A stretch of DNA of 64,000 bases from Reyranella sp. (GCA_019750135.1 JAIEOV010000046.1:27757-91756); one strand, 5' to 3'; shown: positions 41,375-50,702, counted from the first letter of the stretch. Numbers and translations are program-made. Notes: generated by a model not told the origin, from the letters alone.

Positions 41375-42355
41375 ATGCGCGCATTGATCTGCCGCCAATG
41401 GGGCGGCATCGAGCAACTGCAGGTCGGCGAGGCACCGGTGCCGCGACCCGGCCGCAATGAGGTGCTGATCCGGGTGAAGGCGACGGCGGTCAACTACGCC
41501 GACGCCATCATGGTCGCCGGGCGCTACCAGACCAAGCCCGAGTTGCCGTTCAGCCCGGGCCTGGAGACTGCCGGCGTGATCCAGGCCTGCGGGCCCGACG
41601 TGCAGCGGCTGAAGCCCGGCGATCGGGTGATGGCGATCCTGCCCTATGGCGGCCTCGCCGAGTATGCGGTGGCGCCGGCCGCAGAGACCTACGTCATTCC
41701 CGAGGCGTTGAGCTTCGCGGAGGCCGGCGCCTTCCCGATTGCCTACATTTCGAGCCACGTGGCGTTGCGCTGGCAGGGCCGGCTGGAACCGGGCGAGACG
41801 CTGCTGGTGCTGGGCGCGGCCGGCGGCGTCGGCCTGACCGCCGTGGAGATCGGCAAGGCCATGGGCGCCCGCGTCATCGCCGCGGCCAGCACCGCGGAGA
41901 AGCTGGCCGTGGCCACGGCGCACGGCGCCCACGCCACGGTGAACTACACGAGCGAGAAGCTGACCGAGCGCGTGATGGCGCTGACCGGCGACAAGGGCTG
42001 CGACGTGTGCTTCGATCCCGTCGGCGGCAACCTGTTCGACGCGGCCCTGTCGTCGCTCGGCTGGGGTGGACGCATCCTGCTGGTCGGCTTCGTCGGCGGC
42101 GTGCCGCAGATCCCGGCCAATCGCCTGCTGGTGAAACACCGCTCCGCCATGGGCTCGTCCCTGCGCTATTTCCGCTGGCACGCACCCGACAAGCTCGAAC
42201 GGTCGGTCGCCGAGCTGCTGCGCTGGCATGGCGAAGGCAAGCTGAAACCCTGCATCACCCATCGCCTGTCGCTGGAACGCGCAGTGGAAGGGATCCGCCT
42301 GCTGACCGACCGCCAGGCGCACGGCAAGATCGTGGTCGAGCTGGAGGCCGCATGA
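41375..42355 (+). CDS. NADPH:quinone oxidoreductase-like MDR protein
   Basis: The 326-residue medium-chain dehydrogenase/reductase lacks the zinc-binding cysteines of alcohol dehydrogenases. It shows ATAVNYADAIMVAGRYQTKP, FSPGLETAGVIQACGPDV and the NADPH-binding LLVLGAAGGVGLTAVEIGKAMG. It is therefore a quinone oxidoreductase/acryloyl-CoA-reductase type enzyme. Its stop overlaps the following enoyl-CoA hydratase start (ATGA, 42352-42355). It opens a seven-gene run to 48120. An enoyl reductase role toward acyl-CoA intermediates is plausible but inferred. Confidence 0.9.
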   Translation: MRALICRQWGGIEQLQVGEAPVPRPGRNEVLIRVKATAVNYADAIMVAGRYQTKPELPFSPGLETAGVIQACGPDVQRLKPGDRVMAILPYGGLAEYAVAPAAETYVIPEALSFAEAGAFPIAYISSHVALRWQGRLEPGETLLVLGAAGGVGLTAVEIGKAMGARVIAAASTAEKLAVATAHGAHATVNYTSEKLTERVMALTGDKGCDVCFDPVGGNLFDAALSSLGWGGRILLVGFVGGVPQIPANRLLVKHRSAMGSSLRYFRWHAPDKLERSVAELLRWHGEGKLKPCITHRLSLERAVEGIRLLTDRQAHGKIVVELEAA

Positions 42356-43107
42356 CGCAGATCCACCTCAGTCGGCCGGCCCGGCATGTCGCGCTGATCA
42401 CCATCGACAACCCGCCGAAGATGAACGCCATGACCCGGCCGATGCTGGCCGAGCTCGGCCGCCTGTGGGACGAACTGGAGCGCGACGACAGCCGCTGCAT
42501 CGTCGTCACCGGCACAGGCGAGCGCGCCTTCTGCGTCGGCGCCGATGTCAGCGGCGACCTGTCGGCCGGGCCGGAGATGGCGCGCATGGTCAGCCACGCG
42601 CTGCTCAAGACCGACGTCTACAGGAAGCCGATCATTGCCGCGGTCAACGGCGACTGCATCGGCGGCGGCGTCGAGCTGCTGCTGGCCACCGACATCCGCG
42701 CCGCGGTGCCGAAGGCGCGCTTCGGCCTGACCGAGGTGAAGTGGTCGATCTACCCGTTCGGCGGCGCCGCCATCAAGCTGGTGCAGCAGATCGGCCATGT
42801 CCACGCCATGGACCTGCTGCTGACGGCGCGCCTGATCGACGCCCAGCGGGCGGCGGCGCTGGAGCTGATCAACCGCGTGCTGCCGCCGGAGCAGTTGATG
42901 GATTGGGCGCTGGAGACGGCGTCGATGATCGCCGCCAACAGCCCGTCGGCGGTGCAGGCGGTGAAGCGTCAGATCAGCGGAACCATTGCCGACCACGCGC
43001 TGACCCGCGAGGCGCTGGAGCAGGAGCTGGGCGACGCCGTGCGCGCCAGCCCGGATTTCGCCGAGGGCATCGCTGCGTTCCGCGAAAAGCGCCAGCCACG
43101 GTATTGA
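42352..43107 (+). CDS. Enoyl-CoA hydratase/isomerase family protein
   Basis: This 251-residue crotonase-family protein has ITIDNPPKMNAMTRPML, the oxyanion-hole segments GERAFCVGADVSG and NGDCIGGGVELLLATDIRAAV, and FGLTEVKWSIYPFGGAAIKL. The usual catalytic glutamate in the second segment is less conserved than in the divergent hydratase. It shares an ATGA overlap with the reductase before it and a TGATG overlap with the ligase after it, so it is tightly coupled within the operon. Confidence 0.92.
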   Translation: MTQIHLSRPARHVALITIDNPPKMNAMTRPMLAELGRLWDELERDDSRCIVVTGTGERAFCVGADVSGDLSAGPEMARMVSHALLKTDVYRKPIIAAVNGDCIGGGVELLLATDIRAAVPKARFGLTEVKWSIYPFGGAAIKLVQQIGHVHAMDLLLTARLIDAQRAAALELINRVLPPEQLMDWALETASMIAANSPSAVQAVKRQISGTIADHALTREALEQELGDAVRASPDFAEGIAAFREKRQPRY

Positions 43108-44702
43108 TGACGACGCCCCGCCCGCAGAGCCGCACCCTCGGCGATCTTCTGGACGAGTTGGCGGCAACGACGCCGCAGGCGCCGGCCCTGGTGAGCGGCA
43201 CCGAGCGCTATAACTTCGCCGAGTTGAAGGCGCGGACCGACGCCTTCGCCCGCGCCCTGCTCGCGCTCGGCATCGGCCGCGGCGATCGCGTGGCCCTGCT
43301 GTGCTCGAACCGCAGCGAATGGGTGGTCGCCGCCTGCGCCGCCGCCAAGCTCGGCGCGCCAGTGGCCGCCATCAGCACCTTCAGCAGCCCGCCCGAGCTT
43401 GCCTATGCGCTAAAGCATTCGGGCGCCAAGGCGCTGGTCATGCTGAGCCGGTTCCGCGACCGCAACTTCCTGCAGGCACTCAGTGAGTCGCGCCGGAGCG
43501 CAGCGCTGCCGGACCTGGCGAGCGTTGTCGTTCTGGATGGCGAGGCTCCACCGGGCTCCTTCGGTCCGGCTGCGTTTCTCGCACGCGGCAACGGCGTCGA
43601 GGGTGCGGCACTGGCGCGGGCTCAAGCCGAGGTCACGCCAGAGGACATCTGCTTCATCCTCTACACCTCCGGCTCGACCGCCGCGCCCAAGGGCGTGACC
43701 TTGGCGCACGGCCCGCTATTGGCCAACGGCTTCGACATCGGCGAGCGGCAGCATCTCACCGCCGAGGACCGGCTGTGGCTCGCGGTGCCTCTGTTCTGGT
43801 CGTTCGGCTCGGCCAACGCGATGCCGGCGATCATGACCCACGGCGGCTGCATGGTGCTGCAGGAGGCGTTCGAGCCGGGCACCGCGCTGGCCCTGATCGA
43901 ACGCGAGCGCTGCAGCGTCTACTACGGCATGGCCAACATGGCGCGCGCCCTGCTGGAGCATCCGGATCATCCCGGGCGCCGGCTGGGCGCCATGCGCACC
44001 GGCCTCACCATCGGCCCACCCGAGGACGTCACGCTCACCATCGAGGCGCTGGGTGCCGACGAACTCTGCACCGTCTACGGTTCGACCGAAACCTACGGCA
44101 ATTGCGCCGTCACCGATGCGCACGACCCGCTGCCCCTGCGCCTCAACACGCAAGGCCAGCCGCTGCCGGGCATGACCATCCGCACGGTCGATCCTGAGAC
44201 GCGAACGCCGCTACCCACGGGCGAGATCGGCGAACTGGCGGTGCGCGGCTACACCACGCCCGGCTACTTCCGTGCGCCCGAGCTCGACGCCCAGGCGTTC
44301 GACGACGGCTGGTTCCTCACCGGCGATCTCGGCTCGATCGAGCCGGATGGCCGCGTGCGCTTCCGCGGCCGGCTGAAGGAGATGATCAAGACCGGTGGCG
44401 CCAACGTCGCGCCGCTGGAGGTCGAACATGTGCTGCTGCAGCATCCCGACATCGTGCAGGCCTACGTCATCGGCGTGCCGGATCGGCTGAAGGGCGAGAT
44501 CGTGGCCGCCGCCATCGAGATGCGCATCGGCGCCGCTGCCGACGCCGCGGCGATCGCCGCCTTCTGCCGCGAGCGGCTGGCGAGCTACAAGGTGCCGACA
44601 CGGTTCGCCTTTCGCGCGGCGGGCGAATTCCCGCGCACATCGACCGGCAAGATCCACAAGCCCGGCCTTCGCCAGGAGCTGGCAGCTGACAGCAAGTCAT
44701 AG
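43107..44702 (+). CDS. Acyl-CoA synthetase/ligase (AMP-binding)
   Basis: The 531-residue ANL-superfamily enzyme carries the P-loop signature ILYTSGSTAAPKGVTLAHG, the adenine-binding CTVYGSTETYGNCA, and the hinge with GWFLTGDLGSIEPDGRVRFRGRLKEMIKTGGANVAP. The catalytic lysine lies in PRTSTGKIHKPGLR. It should activate a carboxylic acid to its CoA thioester through an adenylate. The substrate is unknown. The start at 43107 overlaps the hydratase stop by one base (TGATG). It provides the entry step for the surrounding hydratase, MaoC and SDR genes. Confidence 0.94.
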   Translation: MTTPRPQSRTLGDLLDELAATTPQAPALVSGTERYNFAELKARTDAFARALLALGIGRGDRVALLCSNRSEWVVAACAAAKLGAPVAAISTFSSPPELAYALKHSGAKALVMLSRFRDRNFLQALSESRRSAALPDLASVVVLDGEAPPGSFGPAAFLARGNGVEGAALARAQAEVTPEDICFILYTSGSTAAPKGVTLAHGPLLANGFDIGERQHLTAEDRLWLAVPLFWSFGSANAMPAIMTHGGCMVLQEAFEPGTALALIERERCSVYYGMANMARALLEHPDHPGRRLGAMRTGLTIGPPEDVTLTIEALGADELCTVYGSTETYGNCAVTDAHDPLPLRLNTQGQPLPGMTIRTVDPETRTPLPTGEIGELAVRGYTTPGYFRAPELDAQAFDDGWFLTGDLGSIEPDGRVRFRGRLKEMIKTGGANVAPLEVEHVLLQHPDIVQAYVIGVPDRLKGEIVAAAIEMRIGAAADAAAIAAFCRERLASYKVPTRFAFRAAGEFPRTSTGKIHKPGLRQELAADSKS

Positions 44703-44712
44703 AGAGGAACGC

Positions 44713-45177
44713 ATGCCCGGTCTGTACTACGACCAGTTCGAGGTCGGTCAGGTGTTCAAGCACCCGATCCGCCGCACGATCACCGAGGCCGACAACGTCT
44801 GGTTCAGCGCCATGACGCACAACCCCTCCTACCTGCATCTCGACGAGGAGTACTGCCGAACCGAAACCGAGTATGGCCAGCGCCTGGTCAACAGCTGCTT
44901 CACCTTGGCCCTGATGGTGGGCATCTCGGTCGGCGACACCGTGCTGGGAACCGCCGTCGCCAACCTGGGCTGGGACGACGTGCGCTTTCCCAAGCCGCTG
45001 TTCCACGGCGACACCGTGCGGGTCGAATCGGAAGTGCTGGAGATGCGCGAGAGCAAGTCCCGCCCCGGCGAAGGCATCGTCGTCTTCGCCCACCGCGCGT
45101 TCAACCAGAAGGGCGAGCTGGTGGCCCATTGCAAACGCTCCTCCCTGATGAGGAAGACGCCGGAGACAGAGCGATGA
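44713..45177 (+). CDS. MaoC-family (hot-dog) dehydratase
   Basis: This 154-residue single hot-dog protein has the catalytic Asp/His pair in the family's signature SAMTHNPSYLHLDEEYCRTE and the FGQRLVNSCFTLALMVG-like segment (here YGQRLVNSC). Members hydrate enoyl-CoA or mesaconyl-CoA type substrates. A ribosome site (GAGAGGAAC) precedes the ATG. The stop overlaps the LLM monooxygenase start (ATGA, 45174-45177). Confidence 0.92.
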   Translation: MPGLYYDQFEVGQVFKHPIRRTITEADNVWFSAMTHNPSYLHLDEEYCRTETEYGQRLVNSCFTLALMVGISVGDTVLGTAVANLGWDDVRFPKPLFHGDTVRVESEVLEMRESKSRPGEGIVVFAHRAFNQKGELVAHCKRSSLMRKTPETER

Positions 45178-46520
45178 CGGCACGCAAGATGAGGCTCGGC
45201 CTGTCGATACGCGGTCATGGCTATCACCCGGCCGCGTGGCGGCATCCCGATGTGCCGGCCGACGGCACCTTGCACGTCGAGCACTATGTGCGCAGCGCCC
45301 AGACCGCCGAGCGCGGCAAGCTCGACATGATCTTCTTTGCCGACGGTGCCGGCATCCGCCAGGGCGACACGCCGCCGGGCTCCCTGGCCCGCACCGGTCG
45401 CGACATGATCGAGCTGGAGCCGATGACCTTGCTGCCGGCTCTCGCCATGGTCACCAGCCGTGTCGGCCTGGTGACGACGGCCTCCACCACCTACAACGAG
45501 CCCTACAACCTCGCGCGCAAGTTCGCGACCCTGGACCTGATCAGCAAGGGCCGCGCCGGCTGGAACGTGGTCGCGTCGTGGTCGGAGCTCGAGGCCCAGA
45601 ACTTCGGGCTGGAGACGACGCTGGACTACGACACGCGCTACGCCCGCTCGGCCGAGTTCGTCGAGGTGGTCAAAGGCCTGTGGGACAGCTGGGACGACGG
45701 CGCTCTCGTGTTCGACAAGGCGGGCGGCCGGTATTTCGACGAAGCGAAGATGCACGTGCTGAACCACCAGGGCCGGTTCTTCAAGGTGCGCGGTCCGTTG
45801 AACGTCGTGGGCATGCCGCAGGGCCATCCGGTGATCGTGCAGGCCGGCGCCTCCGAACAAGGCCGCGAGCTCGGGGCGGCGACCGCCGAGGTCATCTACG
45901 CCATCAGCGGCTCGCTCGAGAGCGCGCGTAGCTATTATGCCGACGTGAAGGGGCGGATGGCGAAGTACGGCCGCGAGCCGGATGATCTCAAGATCATGCC
46001 GGCGCTCTGCCCCGTCGTCGGCCGAACGCGCGCCGAGGCGCAGGCGAAGTACGACGCGCTGCAGGCGCTGTGGGACCCGCTGGCCGGCCTCGGTTCGCTC
46101 TACGACACGTTCGGCGACCTGTCGGGCTATCCGCTGGACGGTCCACTTCCCGAAGGCGCGCTGGGCAGCGGGGAGATGCGCAGCCTCTCTGCCCAGCTCG
46201 TCGAGCGCATGAGACGCGAGAAGCCCACGATCCGCCAATTGTACCTGCGCGCCGGCATCACCGGCTCGGCGCGGATCGGCACGCCCGCCGACATCGCCGA
46301 CTTCATGCAGGAGTGGTTCGAAGCGTCGGCCTGCGATGGCTTCAACATCACGCCGGCGACGCTACCGGGCGGCGGCGAGGACTTCGTCGCGACGGTCGTT
46401 CCCGAGCTGCAGCGGCGCGGCCTGTTTCGCACAGAGTACGAAGGCCGGACCTTGCGCGAAAATCTCGGCCTGCGGCCGGTGACGAGCCGCTACAGTCGCG
46501 ATCGCCAGGCCGCGGAGTAA
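45174..46520 (+). CDS. LLM-class flavin-dependent monooxygenase (NtaA/SnaA/DszA-like)
   Basis: The 448-residue protein belongs to the bacterial-luciferase-like group that includes nitrilotriacetate and dibenzothiophene sulfone monooxygenases. Diagnostic segments are HYVRSAQTAERGKLDMIFFADG, TLLPALAMVTSRVGLVTTASTTYNEPYNLARKFATLDLIS, GRAGWNVVASWSELEAQNFG, and the C-terminal ACDGFNITPATLPGG. Such enzymes use FMNH2 from a separate reductase, and no flavin reductase gene is adjacent. It starts within the MaoC stop. The substrate is unknown; oxidative cleavage of a C-N, C-S or C-C bond in the operon's substrate is likely. Confidence 0.92.
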   Translation: MTARKMRLGLSIRGHGYHPAAWRHPDVPADGTLHVEHYVRSAQTAERGKLDMIFFADGAGIRQGDTPPGSLARTGRDMIELEPMTLLPALAMVTSRVGLVTTASTTYNEPYNLARKFATLDLISKGRAGWNVVASWSELEAQNFGLETTLDYDTRYARSAEFVEVVKGLWDSWDDGALVFDKAGGRYFDEAKMHVLNHQGRFFKVRGPLNVVGMPQGHPVIVQAGASEQGRELGAATAEVIYAISGSLESARSYYADVKGRMAKYGREPDDLKIMPALCPVVGRTRAEAQAKYDALQALWDPLAGLGSLYDTFGDLSGYPLDGPLPEGALGSGEMRSLSAQLVERMRREKPTIRQLYLRAGITGSARIGTPADIADFMQEWFEASACDGFNITPATLPGGGEDFVATVVPELQRRGLFRTEYEGRTLRENLGLRPVTSRYSRDRQAAE

Positions 46521-46523
46521 ATC

Positions 46524-47351
46524 ATGCCCGTCATCGACGTCCAGGTTCATCCCTTCGATCGCAATCATCCCGGCCGGCCGTGGGCCAGTCCCTCGCACGG
46601 GCTCGACTCGGCCACGGGCGAGGAGATGGTCGCGGCGATGACCAGCGTCGGCGTCGACGGCGCGATCATGGTGTCGTCCTTCAACGCCTACAGATACGAT
46701 CCGAGCTACGCCCTCGAGGTCTACAACGCGTATCCGGACAAGTTCCGGGTGGTGACGCCGGTCGACGCGACCGATCCGGCGATCGACGACATCGTGGCGA
46801 CGTGGGCAAAGACGCCGGGCGCGCGCGGCGTTCGCATCCGCATGGGCAAGGACCTGCCGATGGACGCCGACCATCCCGGCCTGCACCGCGCCTTCGCCGC
46901 CGCCGGCCGGCACGGCCTGCCGGTCAACCTGCTGTGCTGGGGCATTTTAGACAAAGGCCTGCCGCATATTCAGAAGCACCCCGATACGGTCATCGTGATC
47001 GACCATCTCGGCCTGCTGCAGCCGTTCCAGCCGCCGGTGCCCGCCGACGTCTGGGCCGACCTGCCGAAGCTGCTCGACCTCGCCAAGTATCCAAACGTCA
47101 GGGTGAAGGTCAGCAACGCCTGCACCATGTCGCACCAGCCCTTCCCCTACGACGACATCTGGGAGCCGGTGCTGCGGGTCATCGATACGTTCGGGCTGGA
47201 CCGTTGCATGTGGGGCACCGACTGGACCCGCACCATCAAGATGCTGACCTACGAGCAGGGCGTCGCGCCGTTCCGCGACACCACGCGCCTGTCGCCAAGC
47301 GACAAGGCGGCTCTCATGGGCGGAACGTTGCAGCAAGTCTACAAGTGGTGA
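46524..47351 (+). CDS. Amidohydrolase-2 family hydrolase/decarboxylase
   Basis: The 275-residue protein is a compact TIM-barrel amidohydrolase related to 2-pyrone-4,6-dicarboxylate lactonase and ACMSD-type decarboxylases. It starts PVIDVQVHPFD (HxH replaced by QVH, as in some decarboxylases). It continues with VDGAIMVSSFNAYRYD, TVIVIDHLGLLQP and MWGTDWTRTIKM, which carries the catalytic aspartate. The gene follows the monooxygenase by three bases. In this context it may hydrolyse or decarboxylate the ring-opened or oxidised intermediate; that role is inference. Confidence 0.88.
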   Translation: MPVIDVQVHPFDRNHPGRPWASPSHGLDSATGEEMVAAMTSVGVDGAIMVSSFNAYRYDPSYALEVYNAYPDKFRVVTPVDATDPAIDDIVATWAKTPGARGVRIRMGKDLPMDADHPGLHRAFAAAGRHGLPVNLLCWGILDKGLPHIQKHPDTVIVIDHLGLLQPFQPPVPADVWADLPKLLDLAKYPNVRVKVSNACTMSHQPFPYDDIWEPVLRVIDTFGLDRCMWGTDWTRTIKMLTYEQGVAPFRDTTRLSPSDKAALMGGTLQQVYKW

Positions 47352-47358
47352 GGCAACG

Positions 47359-48120
47359 ATGAATCGTCTCGCGGGCAAGGTTGCGGTGATCACCGGCGGC
47401 GGCTCCGGCATCGGCCGGGCAGCGGCCAGGATGTTCGTCGCCGAAGGCGCCAAGGTCGTCGTAGCGGAAATCAACCCGTCGCTGGGCGAGGCGTCGGCGC
47501 GCGAGGCCGGCGCCGACGCCCGCTTCGTGAAGACCGACGTGACCGACGAAGACAGCGTCAAGCAGATGGTACGACAGGCCAAGGAGGCGTTCGGCCATAT
47601 CGACGTGCTGCTGAATTGCGCCGGCGGCTCGCTGCCCGAGGACAAGCCGGTCACCGAGGTCGATCCCTCGGTCTGGGACAAGACCATCAACCTCGACATG
47701 AAGGGGCCGTTCCTGTGCTGCCGGCACGTCATCCCGGTGATGGTCGAGCGCGGCAAGGGCAGCGTGGTCAACTTCTCGTCGGTGGTGGCCTTGCGCGGCA
47801 ACCACATCGCGCATGTCTACGTCATGGCCAAGGGCGGCCTGATCTCCTTCACCCAGGCCCTGGCGGGCGCCTATTCGCCCAAGGGCATTCGCGTCAACGC
47901 CATCTGCCCCGGCGTCGTGCTGACCGAGCGGGTCAGGAGCCGCTTCACCGACGGCAACCAGATCCGCTTCGGCGGTATCGACAACATCGCCGGGCAGTAC
48001 CCGTTCGCCGTCGGCCAGCCGGAGGACATCGCCAACGTCGCGCTGTTCCTCGCCTCCGACGAATCGCGCATGGTGAACGGCGCCGCCATCCCGGCCGAAG
48101 GCGGCTTCTCCGCCTATTAG
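47359..48120 (+). CDS. Short-chain dehydrogenase/reductase
   Basis: The 253-residue classical SDR has the NAD(P) motif TGGGSGIGRAAARMF, NCAGGS, and the catalytic Ser (VVNFSSVVALRG) with Tyr-x-x-x-Lys in HVYVMAKGG. The C-terminal end (GAAIPAEGGFSAY) is typical. It is the last gene of the seven-gene plus-strand run. Its stop overlaps by four bases the stop of the convergent kinase-like gene. It likely oxidises a hydroxyacyl or alcohol intermediate. Confidence 0.94.
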   Translation: MNRLAGKVAVITGGGSGIGRAAARMFVAEGAKVVVAEINPSLGEASAREAGADARFVKTDVTDEDSVKQMVRQAKEAFGHIDVLLNCAGGSLPEDKPVTEVDPSVWDKTINLDMKGPFLCCRHVIPVMVERGKGSVVNFSSVVALRGNHIAHVYVMAKGGLISFTQALAGAYSPKGIRVNAICPGVVLTERVRSRFTDGNQIRFGGIDNIAGQYPFAVGQPEDIANVALFLASDESRMVNGAAIPAEGGFSAY

Positions 48121-48917
48121 AGATCCGCTTCGATGCGCGGGATCAGCCGCGCGCGCCGATCGGGCAACGCGTGGGCGACGCGGGCGCGAACGATGGGCAG
48201 GTAGGGCGCCATCGCCGCCGCCAGCGCCGCTTCGGACAGGCCGGCCAGCCGCGCGTACTCGGACTGCGCAGCCGCATTGACCGCGCGCGGCCGTTCCGGA
48301 TCGTCGGCGATCTCCGGCGCGAGCTCGGCCAGCAGGACGTGGATGCTCGCGAGGTCGAGCGCGGCCGGGGCGCGGACCGCACCGCTCCAGTCGACCAGCC
48401 TCGGGCCCTCCGCCGTCATGATCACGTTGCCGGGATGAAGGTCGCAATGGCAGAGCCCGTCGCCCGGCGACAGGCGCTCGATCAGCGCGAGGATGCCGGC
48501 GGCGATGTGCGGTGGAAGCCCGCGGGCGTCTTCCCTCAACATGGCCTCAATCAGGTCCCGCAGGGACAGCGGCAGCACGCCCGACGGCAGCGGCGTCTTG
48601 TGAAGGGCAAGGCTGAGGGCCGCGAGGATCGCGCCCGCCCGCTGGCGCGTCACGGCGCCGCTCCGCGCGAGGTGCAGCAGGGTCGGTCCGTCGAAGTGCT
48701 GCAGCACCAGGCCGAAGCGCCCGTCGACGGTCACCTCGCCGAACACCTGTGGCGCCGGAGCGCCGGCGGCGAAGACAGTGCGGGTCAGGTGCGCCTCGTA
48801 CCGGACGGCACGATGCGAGACGCCGGCCTTGAACAGCTTCACGACCTGGCCGGGCGCCCAGGTGTGGACATCTGCAAAGGCGCCTTCGCCAATCTTCTCC
48901 CCCAGGGTTCCCTGCAT
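48117..48917 (-). CDS. APH/choline-kinase-like small-molecule kinase
   Basis: The 266-residue protein has a protein-kinase-like fold: a nucleotide-binding loop (GEKIGEGAFADVHTW), a VVKLFKAG lysine region, the catalytic loop GLCHCDLHPGNVIM and the metal-binding aspartate in PRLVDWSGAV. It belongs to the aminoglycoside phosphotransferase family, most of whose environmental members phosphorylate unknown small molecules. ATG 48917 is chosen because the loop follows directly and no similarity is seen upstream. It is divergent from the SGNH-like gene and convergent with the SDR gene. Confidence 0.85.
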   Translation of the reverse strand: MQGTLGEKIGEGAFADVHTWAPGQVVKLFKAGVSHRAVRYEAHLTRTVFAAGAPAPQVFGEVTVDGRFGLVLQHFDGPTLLHLARSGAVTRQRAGAILAALSLALHKTPLPSGVLPLSLRDLIEAMLREDARGLPPHIAAGILALIERLSPGDGLCHCDLHPGNVIMTAEGPRLVDWSGAVRAPAALDLASIHVLLAELAPEIADDPERPRAVNAAAQSEYARLAGLSEAALAAAMAPYLPIVRARVAHALPDRRARLIPRIEADL

Positions 48918-48975
48918 CACCCGAGCAAACGCCCGGCGGCGGGCAAACACAAACCTATTGATTCGTTGCCCGCAT

Positions 48976-50094
48976 GTGCGCAGGCTCAACGGTAGCGGAG
49001 TTCCGGACATTCTTCCTGAGAGTTGCAGCCCGATAGCCTCGCGCTCGCTCTGGAGCGGGCTCGCCCTTTCGGCCGCCACGCTCGTTCTCGGCGTGCTGGC
49101 AGGCGAGTTCATCGCGCGCCTCTGGGACCCCGACGCATCGCTCTGGCACTGGCCCTACTACGCCGTCGTCGCGCCCCAGCCTTCGCCGGGGGAGGCGCTC
49201 TACGCCTACGATCCAACGCTGGGCTGGGCCCCGATCCCTGGCTCTTCCGGAGCGATGCTCGGCAGGCCCTTCTCCTTCACCAGCCAAGCCACGCGCGAGC
49301 AGAACCGCAATCGGCCGCCGGCGAGCGGTCCGTTGATCCTGGCGCTCGGCGATTCGGTGACCGAGGGATTTGCCGTCGGCAACGACGAGACCTGGCCCGC
49401 CCATCTCGAGCGCCTCACCGGCCGCCGCGTGCTCAATGCCGCCGTGCGCGGCTATGGCCTCGACCAGATCGAGCTGCGGGCGGAGCGCCTTGTCCCTGAC
49501 CTCAAGCCGTCGACGGTGGTCCTGGCCTTCATCGCCGACGACATCGTGCGCACCGCGCTTTCGGTCCGGGATGCCAAGGCCAAGCCCTATTTCATGCCCG
49601 ACGGCGAGGGCCTCGCGCTGCGCAATGTGCCGGTGGAGACGGCCGGCCGTTCGTCGCTGATGACGGCGGCACGGCACCTTCTCGGCTACTCGCACCTGTT
49701 CGACACGATCGTGAACCGCCTGGGCGTGCAGCAATCCTGGTATGGCCGCGAGGTCGCCACCGGCAGCGATCCCTTCATCGTGTCCTGCCGCTTGATGCAG
49801 CGCTTCGCGGCCCTGGTGAAGCGCGAGGACGCGAATGGCCTGGTGGTGGCCTTGCCCGAGCAGATGGTGTTCGTCGATGCCAAGGCGGCCGCCGGGCAAC
49901 ACGAGGCGTTGACGGAGCTTCTCGGCTGCGCGGCCAAGGCGGGGCTCGCCACGCTCAATGTCCGCCCGGTCTTCGAGAAGGAAGGTGTCGGCCGCGACAT
50001 CGACACGTACTACGCGATGTTGCACTTCACCGACCGCAGCAACGCCCTCGCCGCGCGCGCGATCGCTGCGGCGCTCGCCAGCAGCAAGGACTGA
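48976..50094 (+). CDS. Membrane-anchored SGNH/GDSL hydrolase-like protein
   Basis: The protein (about 372 residues from GTG 48976) has one N-terminal transmembrane segment (GLALSAATLVLGVLAGEFIA) followed by an SGNH hydrolase domain. Block I is ILALGDSVTEGFAVGNDETW with the catalytic serine. The glycine block is NAAVRGYGLDQIE, and the usual G-x-N-D block reads VVLAFIADDIVR. The late YAMLHFTDRSNALAARAIA resembles the DxxH block with the histidine displaced. It probably acts in the periplasm on ester-linked groups, for example on surface glycans. The start codon is uncertain because no ATG lies near the membrane segment. Confidence 0.75.
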   Translation: MRRLNGSGVPDILPESCSPIASRSLWSGLALSAATLVLGVLAGEFIARLWDPDASLWHWPYYAVVAPQPSPGEALYAYDPTLGWAPIPGSSGAMLGRPFSFTSQATREQNRNRPPASGPLILALGDSVTEGFAVGNDETWPAHLERLTGRRVLNAAVRGYGLDQIELRAERLVPDLKPSTVVLAFIADDIVRTALSVRDAKAKPYFMPDGEGLALRNVPVETAGRSSLMTAARHLLGYSHLFDTIVNRLGVQQSWYGREVATGSDPFIVSCRLMQRFAALVKREDANGLVVALPEQMVFVDAKAAAGQHEALTELLGCAAKAGLATLNVRPVFEKEGVGRDIDTYYAMLHFTDRSNALAARAIAAALASSKD

Positions 50095-50096
50095 AG

Positions 50097-50702
50097 TCAA
50101 GCGACCGCGATGGCGCGCTGGTAGGCCGGCCGCATGCGCAGCCGTTCGCGATAGGCAGCGGAGCGCGTCCCCAGCAGGTGGTCGAGATCCAGCAGGCTGA
50201 CCAGGTGAAGCGGATAGCTGACGGAAATGTCGGCCAGGGTCAGCCGTCCGGCGACCAGGAAGTCGCGGCCCTCGAGACGAGCCTCGAGCACCTCGAGCCG
50301 CTGCGCGGCCTGGTCGCGCGCACCGGCGAGGATGGCCTCGACCTCCGGCCCCTTGCGCTCGACCTGGCTTACGACGTTCAGGCGCGACAACGGTGTCATC
50401 AGCGTCGACTCGCCGTACCACAGCCATTGCAGGTACGCGGCCCGCTCCGGGTCGTCGGTCGGCACGATCAGCGGCGAGCCGTGCTTGCCGGCCAGGTAGT
50501 CGCAGATCGCCATTGATTCGCTCAGCCGCACCTCGCCGTCGATCAGCAGCGGGACCAGGCCGCTCGGATTGAGCGCGACATAGTCCGGCGTGTGCCGGCG
50601 CGGCGGGTACGGCATCGACTTGATCTCGGCTTTCACGCCGATCTCCTCGAGCAGCCAGATGACGCGGATCGCCCGCGTGTCCGGCGCGGTATAGACTGTC
50701 AT
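50097..50702 (-). CDS. Glutathione S-transferase family protein
   Basis: This 201-residue protein has the GST thioredoxin-like N-domain (TVYTAPDTRAIRVIWLLEEIG, NPSGLVPLLIDGEVRLSESMAICDYLA) and the helical C-domain (LVAGRLTLADISVSY). The start may be either of two adjacent ATGs (50705 or 50702). It is the last gene of a minus-strand run of HpcH-type aldolase, SDR and GST. In aromatic catabolism clusters, GSTs often cleave ethers or isomerise ring-cleavage products; a similar role here is inference. Confidence 0.92.
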   Translation of the reverse strand: MTVYTAPDTRAIRVIWLLEEIGVKAEIKSMPYPPRRHTPDYVALNPSGLVPLLIDGEVRLSESMAICDYLAGKHGSPLIVPTDDPERAAYLQWLWYGESTLMTPLSRLNVVSQVERKGPEVEAILAGARDQAAQRLEVLEARLEGRDFLVAGRLTLADISVSYPLHLVSLLDLDHLLGTRSAAYRERLRMRPAYQRAIAVA

